DNA of 64,000 bases, from NCBI GenBank assembly GCA_030263455.1, contig SZOZ01000009.1, positions 177,462-241,461 of the forward strand, read 5' to 3'. Position 1 is the stretch's first letter, and each line of letters opens with the position of its first letter. Both the position numbers and the translations under genes were made by a program. This document shows positions 37,467 through 45,821 of the stretch, piece by piece. This DNA comes from Synechococcales cyanobacterium CNB. Lineage in GTDB: Bacteria; Planctomycetota; Phycisphaerae; Phycisphaerales; UBA1924. The notes below the pieces were generated by a model. It was not told where the DNA came from and ran no database searches. It worked only from the letters and a program-made list of their open reading frames with translations.

Positions 37467-38711
37467 ATGACCACACCGTGCAGCAACCGAAATGTCCGCT
37501 CTCGCCGTTTCGCCCGCGCCGCCGCGATGATCGTCGCCGTCGCAGGCATCGCGTTCTCGGCAGCCGCCGGCCCCGAGGACCAGGGCACCAAGTACCCGGT
37601 CGGCGTCGCGATCGGCGACAAGGAGGCCTCGGGGATCGTGGACTCCGGCGGAACGACTACCATCTCCTTCGAGGACGCGAAGAAGCTGGGCCTGCTCGAC
37701 GAGAACGGCGACCCGAAGAACCCGGCCGACGGCTCGGTCACCCTCGGGGGCACCGGCGGCGGCTCGGTCAAGTGCCACGTCTTCAACAAGGTCAAGATCA
37801 AGGTGCAGCCCAAGAACGCGGACGGCACCAACAACGGCCCCGCCCGCGAGGTCGAGGTCAAGGTGTACGTGCCGAAGAAAGCCTCCGAGCAGGAAGGCGC
37901 GGACGACGCCGCCAAGGCGAAGAAGACCAACTCCGTCGTCACCAAGGTCGGCGCGAACGTCGCCGGCGCGACCATCGACGGCCACAAGCTCGTGCTGAAC
38001 GACAAGGAGACGAATGATCCGAAGAAGAACGAACGCAGCACCGGCTGGGTCCAGGTCCAGCAGCAGGCGCAGCAGCAGGCACCCGTCCAGCAGGACGACA
38101 ACTACGAGGACGAGATCGTCGAGGAGACCAGTTTCGCGCTGCCGGTCCACCTCAACGGACAGCCCGTCCACGCCCGCATGATCGCCTCGCCCGTGTCGAG
38201 CATCTCGCAGCAGCTCGCCATGAACCTCGGCATCGTGCCGGTCGGACAGGCCGAACTGGACTTCGCCAACCACTCCGCCCTCTTCATCGGCGGCCTGACG
38301 GACGCCGTGCCGGACACGGACCAGCACCCGATGTTCCCCTACGGGCACGCCTTCGTGCAGATCAACACGGTCTTCGGGCCGCCGATCCAGAACCAGCCGG
38401 TGGCGTTCTTCATCCTGCCGCCGTCGTTCATGCCGAACCAGAGCGCGGTCGTCCTCGGCGGGAACGCCTACATCCCCGAGAACCACTCCGGCTGGCTGGA
38501 CAACGACACCTGCCTCTTCAACCTGATGCCGCTCATCGTGCCCTGTCGCGCCGACTTCAACGGCGACACCGTCGTCAACACCCTCGACGTACTCGCCTTC
38601 CTCAACGCCTACACCAGCGGGCACCCCTCCGCGGACTTCAACGGCGACACGGTCATCAACACCCTTGACGTGCTCGCCTTCCTCAACGCCTACACGGCGG
38701 GCTGCGACTGA
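37467..38711 (+). CDS. Secreted dockerin-tailed protein with duplicated retropepsin-like domain (copy 2 of 3)
   Basis: 414 residues from the ATG at 37467, with GGAAAGGAAG upstream. After the signal peptide comes YPVGVAIGDKEASGIVDSGG followed by TTTISFEDAKKLGL, the pattern of retropepsin-like aspartic proteases (DSG then T/S then an A..LGL helix). After a charged linker, FALPVHLNGQPVHARMIASP and VSSISQQLAMNLGI repeat the pattern, but DSG has become ASP. Two dockerin-like loops (ADFNGDTVVNTLDVLAFLNA and ADFNGDTVINTLDVLAFLNA) close the protein. Activity is uncertain because only one of the two catalytic Asp residues is present unless it dimerises. Confidence 0.75.
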   Translation: MTTPCSNRNVRSRRFARAAAMIVAVAGIAFSAAAGPEDQGTKYPVGVAIGDKEASGIVDSGGTTTISFEDAKKLGLLDENGDPKNPADGSVTLGGTGGGSVKCHVFNKVKIKVQPKNADGTNNGPAREVEVKVYVPKKASEQEGADDAAKAKKTNSVVTKVGANVAGATIDGHKLVLNDKETNDPKKNERSTGWVQVQQQAQQQAPVQQDDNYEDEIVEETSFALPVHLNGQPVHARMIASPVSSISQQLAMNLGIVPVGQAELDFANHSALFIGGLTDAVPDTDQHPMFPYGHAFVQINTVFGPPIQNQPVAFFILPPSFMPNQSAVVLGGNAYIPENHSGWLDNDTCLFNLMPLIVPCRADFNGDTVVNTLDVLAFLNAYTSGHPSADFNGDTVINTLDVLAFLNAYTAGCD

Positions 38712-38736
38712 GCACTCTGCCGGCCTGAACCCCACG

Positions 38737-38772
38737 CGGCGGTCGCCCCTTCGCGGGCGGCCGCCGTTTTTT
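38737..38772 (+). terminator. Rho-independent terminator
   Basis: CGGCGGTCGCC pairs with GGCGGCCGCCG (one G-T wobble), followed by TTTTTT. It closes the transcript of dockerin-tailed gene copy 2. Confidence 0.88.
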
Positions 38773-38870
38773 CGCCCGAATGGCGTGAGCGGCGACAGGA
38801 AGGGTCGCTGGCGAACCGTGGCCGGGGCCGGCCCGGCACGCGAACGCACCACGAGAACGAGGAGCCTCTC

Positions 38871-39863
38871 ATGTACCGCAAGACGACCCGAACCAGCCCG
38901 AGCCGCCTGCTCGCCGCCTTCGCCATCGCCGGCGCCGCCCTCGCCGCCCACGCCCAAACCGACGTGCCGCGCGGCGGCGCGGGGGTCAAGGTCGGCGCAG
39001 GCAGCTCACAGGTGATCGTGAAGGTCAAGAACACCACCGGCCAGAAGGCCGAAGACGTGACGATCGGCCTCGAGGGCGTCGGTAAGACCGGCACGCTCAT
39101 CAGGGAGGCCGACGTCCTCGACCGCAACGACGACCGCGTGGACGACAACGGCGACGGCGTGATCCAGGACAGCGAGAACGACACCGTCGTCGATCCGGCC
39201 TCTTCCGTCGCCAAGTGCATCCTCAAGACCCCCGGCTCCTTCGCCGACGGTGAGACCATCGAGATCAAGATCGTCTTCACCGGCAAGACGCCGGAGGGCG
39301 CGCAGCTCCGCATCAAGTTCTCCACCGAGCGCGACGGCGTCCACTACGACATGCTCTCCGTCGCCCCGCTCGGCGACGGCGACACCGGCGTCGTCGAGGT
39401 CACGACCGGCGCGGCACAGATCGCCACAGGCGCCATCAACGCCGGGCACGAGCCGATCCACGGGCTGATGCTCAACAGCCGCGAACCGTACTTCGACCCC
39501 TACATGCCCCCCTACTGCTCGATCGACCGCGCCGGGGAGTCGTGGATGGACGACGACGGCACGCTCCGCATCGCCTTCGATGCGCCAGTGCTCCCCGGCG
39601 AGGCGGTGGGCATCTACCTCATCCTCCCCCTGCCCGTCCTCTCGGAGCAGGAATCGTTCAAGATCGATCTTCGCCCCTGGATGCCGGACTGGTTCTGCAT
39701 CGCCGACTTCAACCGCGACGGCGTGGTGAATACGCTCGACGTGCTCGCCTATCTCAACGCCTACACCTCGGGCGACGCCTCCGCCGACTTCAACCTCGAC
39801 GGTGCCATCAACACGCTCGATGTTCTCGCCTTCCTCAACGCCTACACCACGGGCTGCGACTAA
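38871..39863 (+). CDS. Secreted dockerin-tailed protein (copy 3 of 3)
   Basis: 330 residues from the ATG at 38871, with GAGGAG upstream. The signal peptide ends near residue 28 (GAALAAHAQ). The middle looks like an Ig/CARDB-like beta domain: SSQVIVKVKNTTGQKAEDVT and an embedded Asp/Asn-rich stretch DRNDDRVDDNGDGVIQDSEN that could bind calcium. The tail has ADFNRDGVVNTLDVLAYLNA and ADFNLDGAINTLDVLAFLNA, ending GC. It shares its tail but not its body with the two preceding genes. Confidence 0.8.
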   Translation: MYRKTTRTSPSRLLAAFAIAGAALAAHAQTDVPRGGAGVKVGAGSSQVIVKVKNTTGQKAEDVTIGLEGVGKTGTLIREADVLDRNDDRVDDNGDGVIQDSENDTVVDPASSVAKCILKTPGSFADGETIEIKIVFTGKTPEGAQLRIKFSTERDGVHYDMLSVAPLGDGDTGVVEVTTGAAQIATGAINAGHEPIHGLMLNSREPYFDPYMPPYCSIDRAGESWMDDDGTLRIAFDAPVLPGEAVGIYLILPLPVLSEQESFKIDLRPWMPDWFCIADFNRDGVVNTLDVLAYLNAYTSGDASADFNLDGAINTLDVLAFLNAYTTGCD

Positions 39864-39887
39864 GCCCCACACGACCCGATCACAAAC

Positions 39888-39920
39888 GGCGGCCGCTCTT
39901 TCCGAGCGGCCGCCTCTTCA
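39888..39920 (+). terminator. Rho-independent terminator
   Basis: GGCGGCCGCTC (39888-39898) pairs perfectly with GAGCGGCCGCC (39904-39914), followed by TCTTC. The T-run is weak but the stem is strong. Confidence 0.75.
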
Positions 39921-40042
39921 ACATATCGGAAGGCGCACGACCAGCCCCCAGAGACCAAGAAGAGATGTTCCGGAGACAGGGTCGCGACGACACCGTGTGC
40001 TGGTGTTTTCCCCGGGTTTATCGAAGTTCTTACGAGAACCTC

Positions 40043-40066
40043 TTGCCCCCCCCCCCAAGGTATCAT
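40043..40066 (+). promoter_or_regulatory. Candidate promoter with C11 tract in the spacer
   Basis: TTGCCC (40043-40048) and TATCAT (40061-40066) flank most of a run of 11 C (40046-40056). TATCAT is also the -10 of the tRNA-Thr promoter. The present spacer is 12 bp, too short for good activity; adding about five C would give 17. Slippage in the run could therefore switch the promoter on. The -35 match is partial, so this is tentative. Confidence 0.45.
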
Positions 40067-40124
40067 GGCTGGGCGCATCGGCTATCGGACACCGAGACGG
40101 CAGGCACCAGAAATGGAGGCAACC

Positions 40125-40550
40125 GTGCGATTCACCCCCGCGTTCGGTTTCGCGATCCCCATCCTCGTCCTGGCGCTCATCGCCTACGCCTACACGAGTG
40201 CATTCGCGCACATGAGCACGCCCAGCACAAACGGACTCCGCTCGCTCTCCGACGCCGAGCTGCGCCTCTACCTCGGTGCGGATGGTGGACCGGGAGAGCC
40301 TTCACCCCGCGACTGTTTCGTGTCAGCCGCCAGCTGCTCTCCGATCATGCCGTGCCCGCCGCAAGGCGCCTACGTCTGCACAACGTGCGTGACCGGCCCC
40401 ACGTCGATGATCTGCCGCGACGCTCAGACATCCGGCTGCACCACCACCGGTATGATCAACTGTCCATCAGCTGGGCGGGGCACGTGCTTCAATGGCGCTT
40501 GCGCCGTCACCGTTGCACAGGAGTGCGGCTTGTACTACACGTGTCCGTAG
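40125..40550 (+). CDS. Small Cys-rich secreted protein, locus 1
   Basis: 141 residues from a GTG at 40125, with GGAGG five nt upstream; the ATG at 40065 falls inside the proposed -10 box and is rejected, and the ATG at 40113 is an alternative. VRFTPAFGFAIPILVLALIA is a signal sequence or membrane anchor. The remainder has about 12 Cys, with pairs such as VCTTC and clusters CSPIMPC and CRDAQTSGC. No known family recognised. The pattern suggests an exported, disulfide-bonded polypeptide. A similar gene lies at 62953 in the second locus. Confidence 0.65.
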   Translation: MRFTPAFGFAIPILVLALIAYAYTSAFAHMSTPSTNGLRSLSDAELRLYLGADGGPGEPSPRDCFVSAASCSPIMPCPPQGAYVCTTCVTGPTSMICRDAQTSGCTTTGMINCPSAGRGTCFNGACAVTVAQECGLYYTCP

Positions 40551-40588
40551 TCCATCGAGATGGGTCGAGCGCCATGGGGAGCCGATGC

Positions 40589-41731
40589 ATGGCCATAGTG
40601 CGACGACATGTATTGATTGCACTCTCGTTGTCTATTCTCTTTGCAGAGGCGACGGCCGCGCAGGATGACGCGGTACCGAGCCGTGACGCCCTCTGTGACG
40701 CTCTCGATGCGTATCGCGCACGCTGGGAGTCATTCGGGGCGGAGTACGTCGTCACGCAGCATTTCGTCTCGTCTGTCCACACGGACACGCTCGCGGTGGA
40801 CGGCGGCCGCATCTTCATCGCGCGCGACCTGCGGCGTGAAACCAGAGACGGCCCGATCCATGAACGCTGGATGATGTGCTTCGACGGCGAGCAAACGTGG
40901 AAAGTCATTCCGAGAGAGCACGCTGTGGACGGCGTCCTCATCACGCCCGGGCTTGACAGGTTCCAGATCGACCTCGAGGCGACACGCTGCCTGTGGGGCG
41001 CCTGGCTCCATGAGTTCAAGCTGCCCCTCGGCGAGGCCCTGCGCGACCCCGCGTGGAAGACCGAACGGATCGAAACCGGCCAATGGATCGACAGCCTGGA
41101 GACGATCCTCATCGAACTGTCGCAGCAGTCAAACGTCCGCCAGGTGATGCGGTACTGGCTCGCGCCGGAGCGGGATTTCCTGCCGGTCAGGCGCGAGCTC
41201 GCCATCGATGATCCGTCGACAGGCGCCGGGGAGCAGATACTCAACGAGTACCGCGTCATCCGCTTCAGGAAGTTCGAGCACGGGTGGTTTCCGGTCGAGA
41301 TGGAGTGGTCTTCGGCGGGAACGCTGCTTGTGAGCATGAAAGTGAACACCCTCTCCACCGAACCGGGCCTCTTCGACGCGCGCTTCGCATCCATGGTCAG
41401 GCCGCCCGCGAACGTAACGGACCTGGTTCGCGACGAGGTGTACCATCTTGTCTCGGATGAAGACATCACCACTATCCGATCGCTCCCACGAGACGAGGAT
41501 GCATCTCTCGCACTCGCCAACTTCCTCGAAGGCGTGGAGCCGAAGGTGGCCGATGCGGTGCGGGCGAGCGAGGCCGAGTACCGTCGGCTGCGTGCCGAGG
41601 AGGCCGCGACCGAGATCGTTGAGGCCGGTTCCCATACATGGTGGATATTCATCGGAGGTGGTGTCGCCGCTGCGCTCTTCTGTGCCGCCGGTGCGACGTG
41701 GTGGTTGGTCTGGAGGCGTCAGAGCGCATAG
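40589..41731 (+). CDS. Secreted protein with C-terminal membrane anchor, locus 1
   Basis: 380 residues from the ATG at 40589, with GGGGAG upstream; the ATG at 40574 is an alternative. An N-terminal signal peptide (VLIALSLSILFAEATAAQ) is followed by a domain whose strand pattern (YVVTQHFVSS, RWMMCFDGEQTWKVIP) recalls LolA/LppX-like folds, but identity is not established. The C-terminus is WWIFIGGGVAAALFCAAGAT followed by WWLVWRR, one membrane helix with a short basic cytoplasmic end. Similar topology is seen for the 61779 product. Codon use is less GC-rich than in the flanking genes. Confidence 0.65.
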   Translation: MAIVRRHVLIALSLSILFAEATAAQDDAVPSRDALCDALDAYRARWESFGAEYVVTQHFVSSVHTDTLAVDGGRIFIARDLRRETRDGPIHERWMMCFDGEQTWKVIPREHAVDGVLITPGLDRFQIDLEATRCLWGAWLHEFKLPLGEALRDPAWKTERIETGQWIDSLETILIELSQQSNVRQVMRYWLAPERDFLPVRRELAIDDPSTGAGEQILNEYRVIRFRKFEHGWFPVEMEWSSAGTLLVSMKVNTLSTEPGLFDARFASMVRPPANVTDLVRDEVYHLVSDEDITTIRSLPRDEDASLALANFLEGVEPKVADAVRASEAEYRRLRAEEAATEIVEAGSHTWWIFIGGGVAAALFCAAGATWWLVWRRQSA

Positions 41732-41764
41732 CGGGCCGATCGAGACGCCGGGGGAGCGATATTG

Positions 41765-43441
41765 ATGCACTCGACAACCGGCCTCCGGCTTCTCATCGCT
41801 ATCGCGGCTTCCTTGTCCCCGTTGGCAACGGCTCGGCAACCGGTCGCTGACGTTCCCCCTCTCGTCGAGGTCGATGACGCAGCCTCGGAGGCGCTTCCCA
41901 GGCATTGCGGCGCCAACAGCGTGTTTGTTGCGGCGGCCGTCCTCGGCTCCCACGTCCCTCTGAGCCGGTGCATCGAAGCGGTACCGCCGCGTAGTGTCGG
42001 CAACAGCATGTCGGAACTCAAAGCGGGCCTGGAGCGCCTCGGGTTCGGCACTCGCGCGCACGCCGTCGCGTCGGGACAACTAGGATCGCTCCGGGGGACA
42101 TTCGTGGCCTGGATTCCCCAGGGTGTGGAGGTCCGAACCCTCTCGGGCGAACGGCTGACGGCAGGGCACTTCGTGGTGCTGCATCGGGATCGCAACGGCA
42201 GGTGGCTCTACCTGGATTACCCATCCACGGCACTCGTCATCGAACCGGAGACGTGGCTGGCCTCCATCCTGTCGGAGCACCGATTGGCCGATCTCCCTCT
42301 GCTCGCCGTCTCGGGCAGTGCGAAGCCGGAGTTCAAGCGCCCGGCCGCCATCGAGGCGAATCGCTCAACCGAAGTCCAAACGGGCAGCTGGCGGTCCGCA
42401 GAAGACGCGTCAGGCGTGCATGGCGCGTCCGTCGCAACGCCCGCCGATGCCGAAGGGCTGATGCGTCCCGACGAGGGGATTCCCGAGACCGAGGTAGTCG
42501 TCAACGCCGTTGGAGTACCGCTGCTGAGGACAACGCTCGACTTCGGCTCGCGGGTTTCCGGCGAGCTCCTGACGGGCTATGTGCACATCTGGAATGCCCT
42601 TGATGTAACTGTGCGGTTGTCGGACTTGAGCACGACGTGCGGCTGCACGGCCGGCGGTCTTGACCGGGATGTTTTGGAACCGGGCGAAGCCGCCACGATC
42701 GAAATGACGCTGAACCTGGCGGGACGCACGGGTGACGTCCGACAGTCGCTTTCGCTCATGGCCAGCGCCGGGGATGATGCGATCCCACTCTTCGTCGAAT
42801 GCGTCGCAAATGCCTCTCAGCAGTGGAGCATTGAGCCGCGCGTGGCCGCGTTCGGGGAGACCCCGGTATCGGGTGGCGTCGTACAGCAACTCGTCCACGT
42901 CACCGCTGCCTTTCCTGAAGTTGCCGGCCGACTTTACCGCGCAGAAGGCGACAATCCGCGCATTTCGGCCACCATACTCGCGAACCGCTCCGCTCCAGCT
43001 GAAGGCCGGTATGAGGTGATGCTTCAACTCGATCCGACCGGGGCGCGATCAGGCGTCTTTGCTGGTCAGGCCTACCTGTTCACGGAAACGAGCGACATGC
43101 CTCATGTGATGATCCCTGTCACCGCAAGATTCGTGGAAGTCGTCGAGGTTGTGCCGTCCTCTGTTCTTCTTTCGACCCAAGCCCCGTTGGTCGCATCGGT
43201 CACCTGTGTCCATCGCGACGGGCTGCCGCTTCGACTGCTGTCGTGTCGCTCGTTGAAGCACCTGCTCGACGTCGAGGCAGAGGTGGCGGATGATGCCGAA
43301 GGTTCACCTGAGCTTCGGGTTGGCCTCGTTGTCAAGCCGCGTCGCGCTGGGCTGATCACCGACCAGATCGAGCTCGTGCTGGCGGCGTCGGACGGGTGCG
43401 AGCACGTCGTCAGAGTGACCGTCACGGCTTCCGATCTCTGA
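41765..43441 (+). CDS. C39-like papain-fold domain fused to DUF1573-type repeats
   Basis: 558 residues from the ATG at 41765, with GGGGGAG upstream. A signal peptide (LLIAIAASLSPLATA) precedes a C39-like domain: PRHCGANSVFVAAAVLG (Cys about 48), AGHFVVLHRDRNGRWLYLDY (His about 135, Asp about 151). At about 240-335 comes a DUF1573-type Ig-like domain with the signature STTCGCTAGG and LEPGEAATIEMTLNLAGRTG, with further beta domains to the end. C39 domains usually cleave bacteriocin or peptide leaders, but no ABC transporter part is present here. Probably periplasmic or surface-bound and possibly acting on the Cys-rich product of 40125. Confidence 0.75.
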   Translation: MHSTTGLRLLIAIAASLSPLATARQPVADVPPLVEVDDAASEALPRHCGANSVFVAAAVLGSHVPLSRCIEAVPPRSVGNSMSELKAGLERLGFGTRAHAVASGQLGSLRGTFVAWIPQGVEVRTLSGERLTAGHFVVLHRDRNGRWLYLDYPSTALVIEPETWLASILSEHRLADLPLLAVSGSAKPEFKRPAAIEANRSTEVQTGSWRSAEDASGVHGASVATPADAEGLMRPDEGIPETEVVVNAVGVPLLRTTLDFGSRVSGELLTGYVHIWNALDVTVRLSDLSTTCGCTAGGLDRDVLEPGEAATIEMTLNLAGRTGDVRQSLSLMASAGDDAIPLFVECVANASQQWSIEPRVAAFGETPVSGGVVQQLVHVTAAFPEVAGRLYRAEGDNPRISATILANRSAPAEGRYEVMLQLDPTGARSGVFAGQAYLFTETSDMPHVMIPVTARFVEVVEVVPSSVLLSTQAPLVASVTCVHRDGLPLRLLSCRSLKHLLDVEAEVADDAEGSPELRVGLVVKPRRAGLITDQIELVLAASDGCEHVVRVTVTASDL

Positions 43442-43462
43442 CGCAGGGCCGGCTTTCGCTTG

Positions 43463-43468
43463 TACACT
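43463..43468 (+). promoter_or_regulatory. -10 box for a leaderless decarboxylase transcript
   Basis: TACACT ends exactly 6 nt before the ATG at 43475 and no Shine-Dalgarno is present. This is the same arrangement as at 28030 and 30158. Confidence 0.5.
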
Positions 43469-43474
43469 TCGAGC

Positions 43475-45058
43475 ATGGCCGCTCACAATGCCGGTGCGGA
43501 TGCGCAATCCCATATGACCCCGGACGAGTTCCGGGCGCTCGGCCACCGGATGGTCGATCTCGTCGCGGACTACCTGCGCACCGTCGATCGCCGCCCCGTG
43601 CTCTCGGCCTACCGCCCGGGCGACCTGCTCGCCCGCCTGCCCGAGCACCCGCCGGAACGGGCCGAACGAGCCGCCGAGTGGGACGCGATCCTGCGCGACG
43701 TCGAGTCGCTCATCATCCCCGGCCTCACGCACTGGCAGCACCCTTCGTTCTTCGGGTACTTCCCGTGCAACGCCAGCGGCCCGGGCATCCTGGGCGAACT
43801 GCTCAGCGCGGGACTCGGCGTGCAGGGCATGCTCTGGCAGACCAGCCCCACCTGCACCGAACTCGAAACCCGGATGCTCGACTGGTGCGCCGAACTCTTC
43901 GGCCTGCCCGACTGCTTCCGATCCACCGCGGACAACAAAGGGCTGGGCGGAGGGGGCGTCATTCAGGGCACGGCGAGCGAAGCCGCTCTCGTCGCTCTCG
44001 TCGCGGCTCGCCGGAAGTGGCGGCGCGTGCGGGCACAACGCACGCCCGCCGACGCGGACGCCGAGATCGGTCTTGCCGAGTCCGCCATCGAGAAACCGTT
44101 CGCGGTCATCGCGTCCGAGGCGGCGCACTCCTCCATCGCCAAGGCCGCGATGATCGCGGGCGTTGCCGACGGCCCGGAGGACGACGACCGCCTCTGGAGC
44201 GTGCCGACGGACGCTCGCGGCGCGATGGACCTCGGCGTGCTGCGTGCCGTGCTCGACGAACGGCTCGGTCTACCCGGCGCGCCCTCGCCGCTCGCCGTGG
44301 TTGCGACGGTCGGCACGACGGGTGTCGGCGCGATCGATCCGATCGCGGACCTTGTGCGCACGCTGGACGAAGCGTGGCAGACCGCGCTGGGTCGGCCCTT
44401 CGACGGCTGGCTGCACGTGGACGCCGCGTGGGCGGGGAGCGCGCTCGTCTGCCCCGAGCACCGGGCGATGATCGCCGGCGTGGAGCGGGCCGACTCGATC
44501 GCCATCAACCCGCACAAGTGGCTGCTGACGAACTTCGACTGCAACCTCTTCTGGACCCGCGCCCGGCGCGACCTGACCGACGCCATGAGCGTGACGCCCG
44601 AATACCTGCGCAACGCGGCCTCGGAGTCCGGCGGCGTGATCGACTACCGCGATTGGCAGGTTCCGCTGGGCCGCCGTTTCCGCTCCCTGAAACTCTGGTT
44701 CGTCATCCGGCACTACGGAGCCGAGGGGCTCCGGGCGTACATCCGCGAGCACTGCCGTATCGCAGCGCTGTTCGAGCGCTGGGTGGGGCGCGACTCGCGC
44801 TTCGAGATGCCCGTGCCGCGCTCGCTCGGGCTGGTGTGCTTCCGACTGCGGGGCGACGACCGGGCGACGCGCGACCTGCTCGACCGGGTGAACGCGACAG
44901 GCCGCGCGTTCCTGACGCACACGACCTTCGCCGCCCCCGGCGTCCAGCCGCGGCTGCTGGCCCGCATGGCGATCGGGGCGACGGCCACCGAGGAACGCCA
45001 CGTCCGCGAGGCCTGGCGCCTCATCCAGTCCACGGCAGACGGGATCACGCTACCCTGA
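43475..45058 (+). CDS. PLP-dependent aromatic-L-amino-acid decarboxylase family protein
   Basis: 527 residues from the ATG at 43475. Group II decarboxylase features are intact: LTHWQHPSFFGYFPCNAS near the N-terminus, QGTASEAALVALVAARRK, ASEAAHSS with the ring-stacking His, HVDAAWAGSALVCPE with the PLP Asp, and NPHKWLLTNFDC with the Schiff-base Lys at about 348. The family decarboxylates Tyr, Trp, DOPA or Phe to amines. Substrate cannot be assigned. It is cytoplasmic and stands alone. Confidence 0.93.
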   Translation: MAAHNAGADAQSHMTPDEFRALGHRMVDLVADYLRTVDRRPVLSAYRPGDLLARLPEHPPERAERAAEWDAILRDVESLIIPGLTHWQHPSFFGYFPCNASGPGILGELLSAGLGVQGMLWQTSPTCTELETRMLDWCAELFGLPDCFRSTADNKGLGGGGVIQGTASEAALVALVAARRKWRRVRAQRTPADADAEIGLAESAIEKPFAVIASEAAHSSIAKAAMIAGVADGPEDDDRLWSVPTDARGAMDLGVLRAVLDERLGLPGAPSPLAVVATVGTTGVGAIDPIADLVRTLDEAWQTALGRPFDGWLHVDAAWAGSALVCPEHRAMIAGVERADSIAINPHKWLLTNFDCNLFWTRARRDLTDAMSVTPEYLRNAASESGGVIDYRDWQVPLGRRFRSLKLWFVIRHYGAEGLRAYIREHCRIAALFERWVGRDSRFEMPVPRSLGLVCFRLRGDDRATRDLLDRVNATGRAFLTHTTFAAPGVQPRLLARMAIGATATEERHVREAWRLIQSTADGITLP

Positions 45059-45101
45059 GACACACGCACGCGGCACGAGACGACCGTCGGTACCACACGC
45101 C

Positions 45102-45734
45102 ATGAACCCGCAGCCTGGCACGCCCACACCCTGCCGTCCGTCCATCGAATCAGCCCGCCGGCTCCGTGCCGTCTGTGTCTCCTGTCTGACACTTCTCGTG
45201 CTATCCGGGTGCACGACGCGGAAGAACGACGGCGTGTTCACCATCCCCCCAGGCGCGTACGGCGCGGCGATCGACGCGACACGCGACACCCTGCGCGACT
45301 ACCGCTTCGACCTCGACCGTGTTGACGCGGCCGCGGGCGTCGTGACCACGGCCGGGAAATGGTCGAGCGGGCTGGCCACGCCGTGGGACGCGGAGCAGTC
45401 GACGATCGAGCAGGAATGGGACGACGCGATGAATCGGCAGCAGCGTCGAGTCCGCGTCACGTTCGCGTCGGCCGACGGCGGCGCGGCGGACGACCTGCGC
45501 TCGCTCGATGCCCCGCTGGTGGGGCGCGTCGAGGTCACCGTCTACCGGCTCCACCGGCAGGGCTGGCGGCTGGAGAGCGAGTCGGTCGGCAGGAGCCGCC
45601 GGGCGTTCGATCCGGAACTCGGGCGATCGCAGGGTGGGCGGTATCTCGTGCCGACAACGCGCGACGAGCGGCTCGAAGCACGGATCGCGGACGCGGTTGC
45701 GAAGCGCATGAGAGCCTCCGCTCCGTCGGAGTGA
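45102..45734 (+). CDS. Predicted lipoprotein, function unknown
   Basis: 210 residues from the ATG at 45102. A long N-terminus leads to a hydrophobic stretch CLTLLVLSGC, a lipobox with Cys near residue 37. The rest has AAIDATRDTLRDYRFDLDRV and a predicted beta-rich middle (RVEVTVYRLHRQGWRLESE), without a recognised domain. It lies 43 bp after the decarboxylase and may be co-transcribed with it. Confidence 0.7.
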   Translation: MNPQPGTPTPCRPSIESARRLRAVCVSCLTLLVLSGCTTRKNDGVFTIPPGAYGAAIDATRDTLRDYRFDLDRVDAAAGVVTTAGKWSSGLATPWDAEQSTIEQEWDDAMNRQQRRVRVTFASADGGAADDLRSLDAPLVGRVEVTVYRLHRQGWRLESESVGRSRRAFDPELGRSQGGRYLVPTTRDERLEARIADAVAKRMRASAPSE

Positions 45735-45740
45735 ACGTGC

Positions 45741-45773
45741 AAAAAGGCGGCCGCATGTTCCCATGCAGCCGCC
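45741..45773 (-). terminator. Rho-independent terminator of the HDOD gene
   Basis: Read leftwards, GGCGGCTGCATG pairs with CATGCGGCCGCC (one mismatch) around a 4-nt loop, followed by TTTTT. It lies 48 bp after the HDOD stop codon and between convergent genes. Confidence 0.85.
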
Positions 45774-45821
45774 CGGAGGGAGAAAGAGAGTCTGTTTCCG
45801 CGGCGCGCCCGCCCCGGCTCG

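Noticed and set aside
36274..39863. Tandem duplication of one gene
   Set aside because: Only the dockerin-like tails match; the bodies are unrelated, so this is domain sharing.
40065..40124. ATG at 40065 as start of the Cys-rich gene
   Set aside because: It lies inside the proposed TATCAT box and adds a charged non-signal stretch; GTG at 40125 has a good ribosome-binding site and a direct signal sequence.
39542..40588. Upstream extension of the 40589 gene into the preceding genes
   Set aside because: It crosses the dockerin gene in another frame and the poly-C region; the signal peptide after the ATG at 40589 marks the real start.
41765..43441. Bacteriocin ABC transporter with C39 domain
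   Set aside because: There are no membrane-spanning or ATPase domains; DUF1573-type beta domains follow the C39-like region instead.
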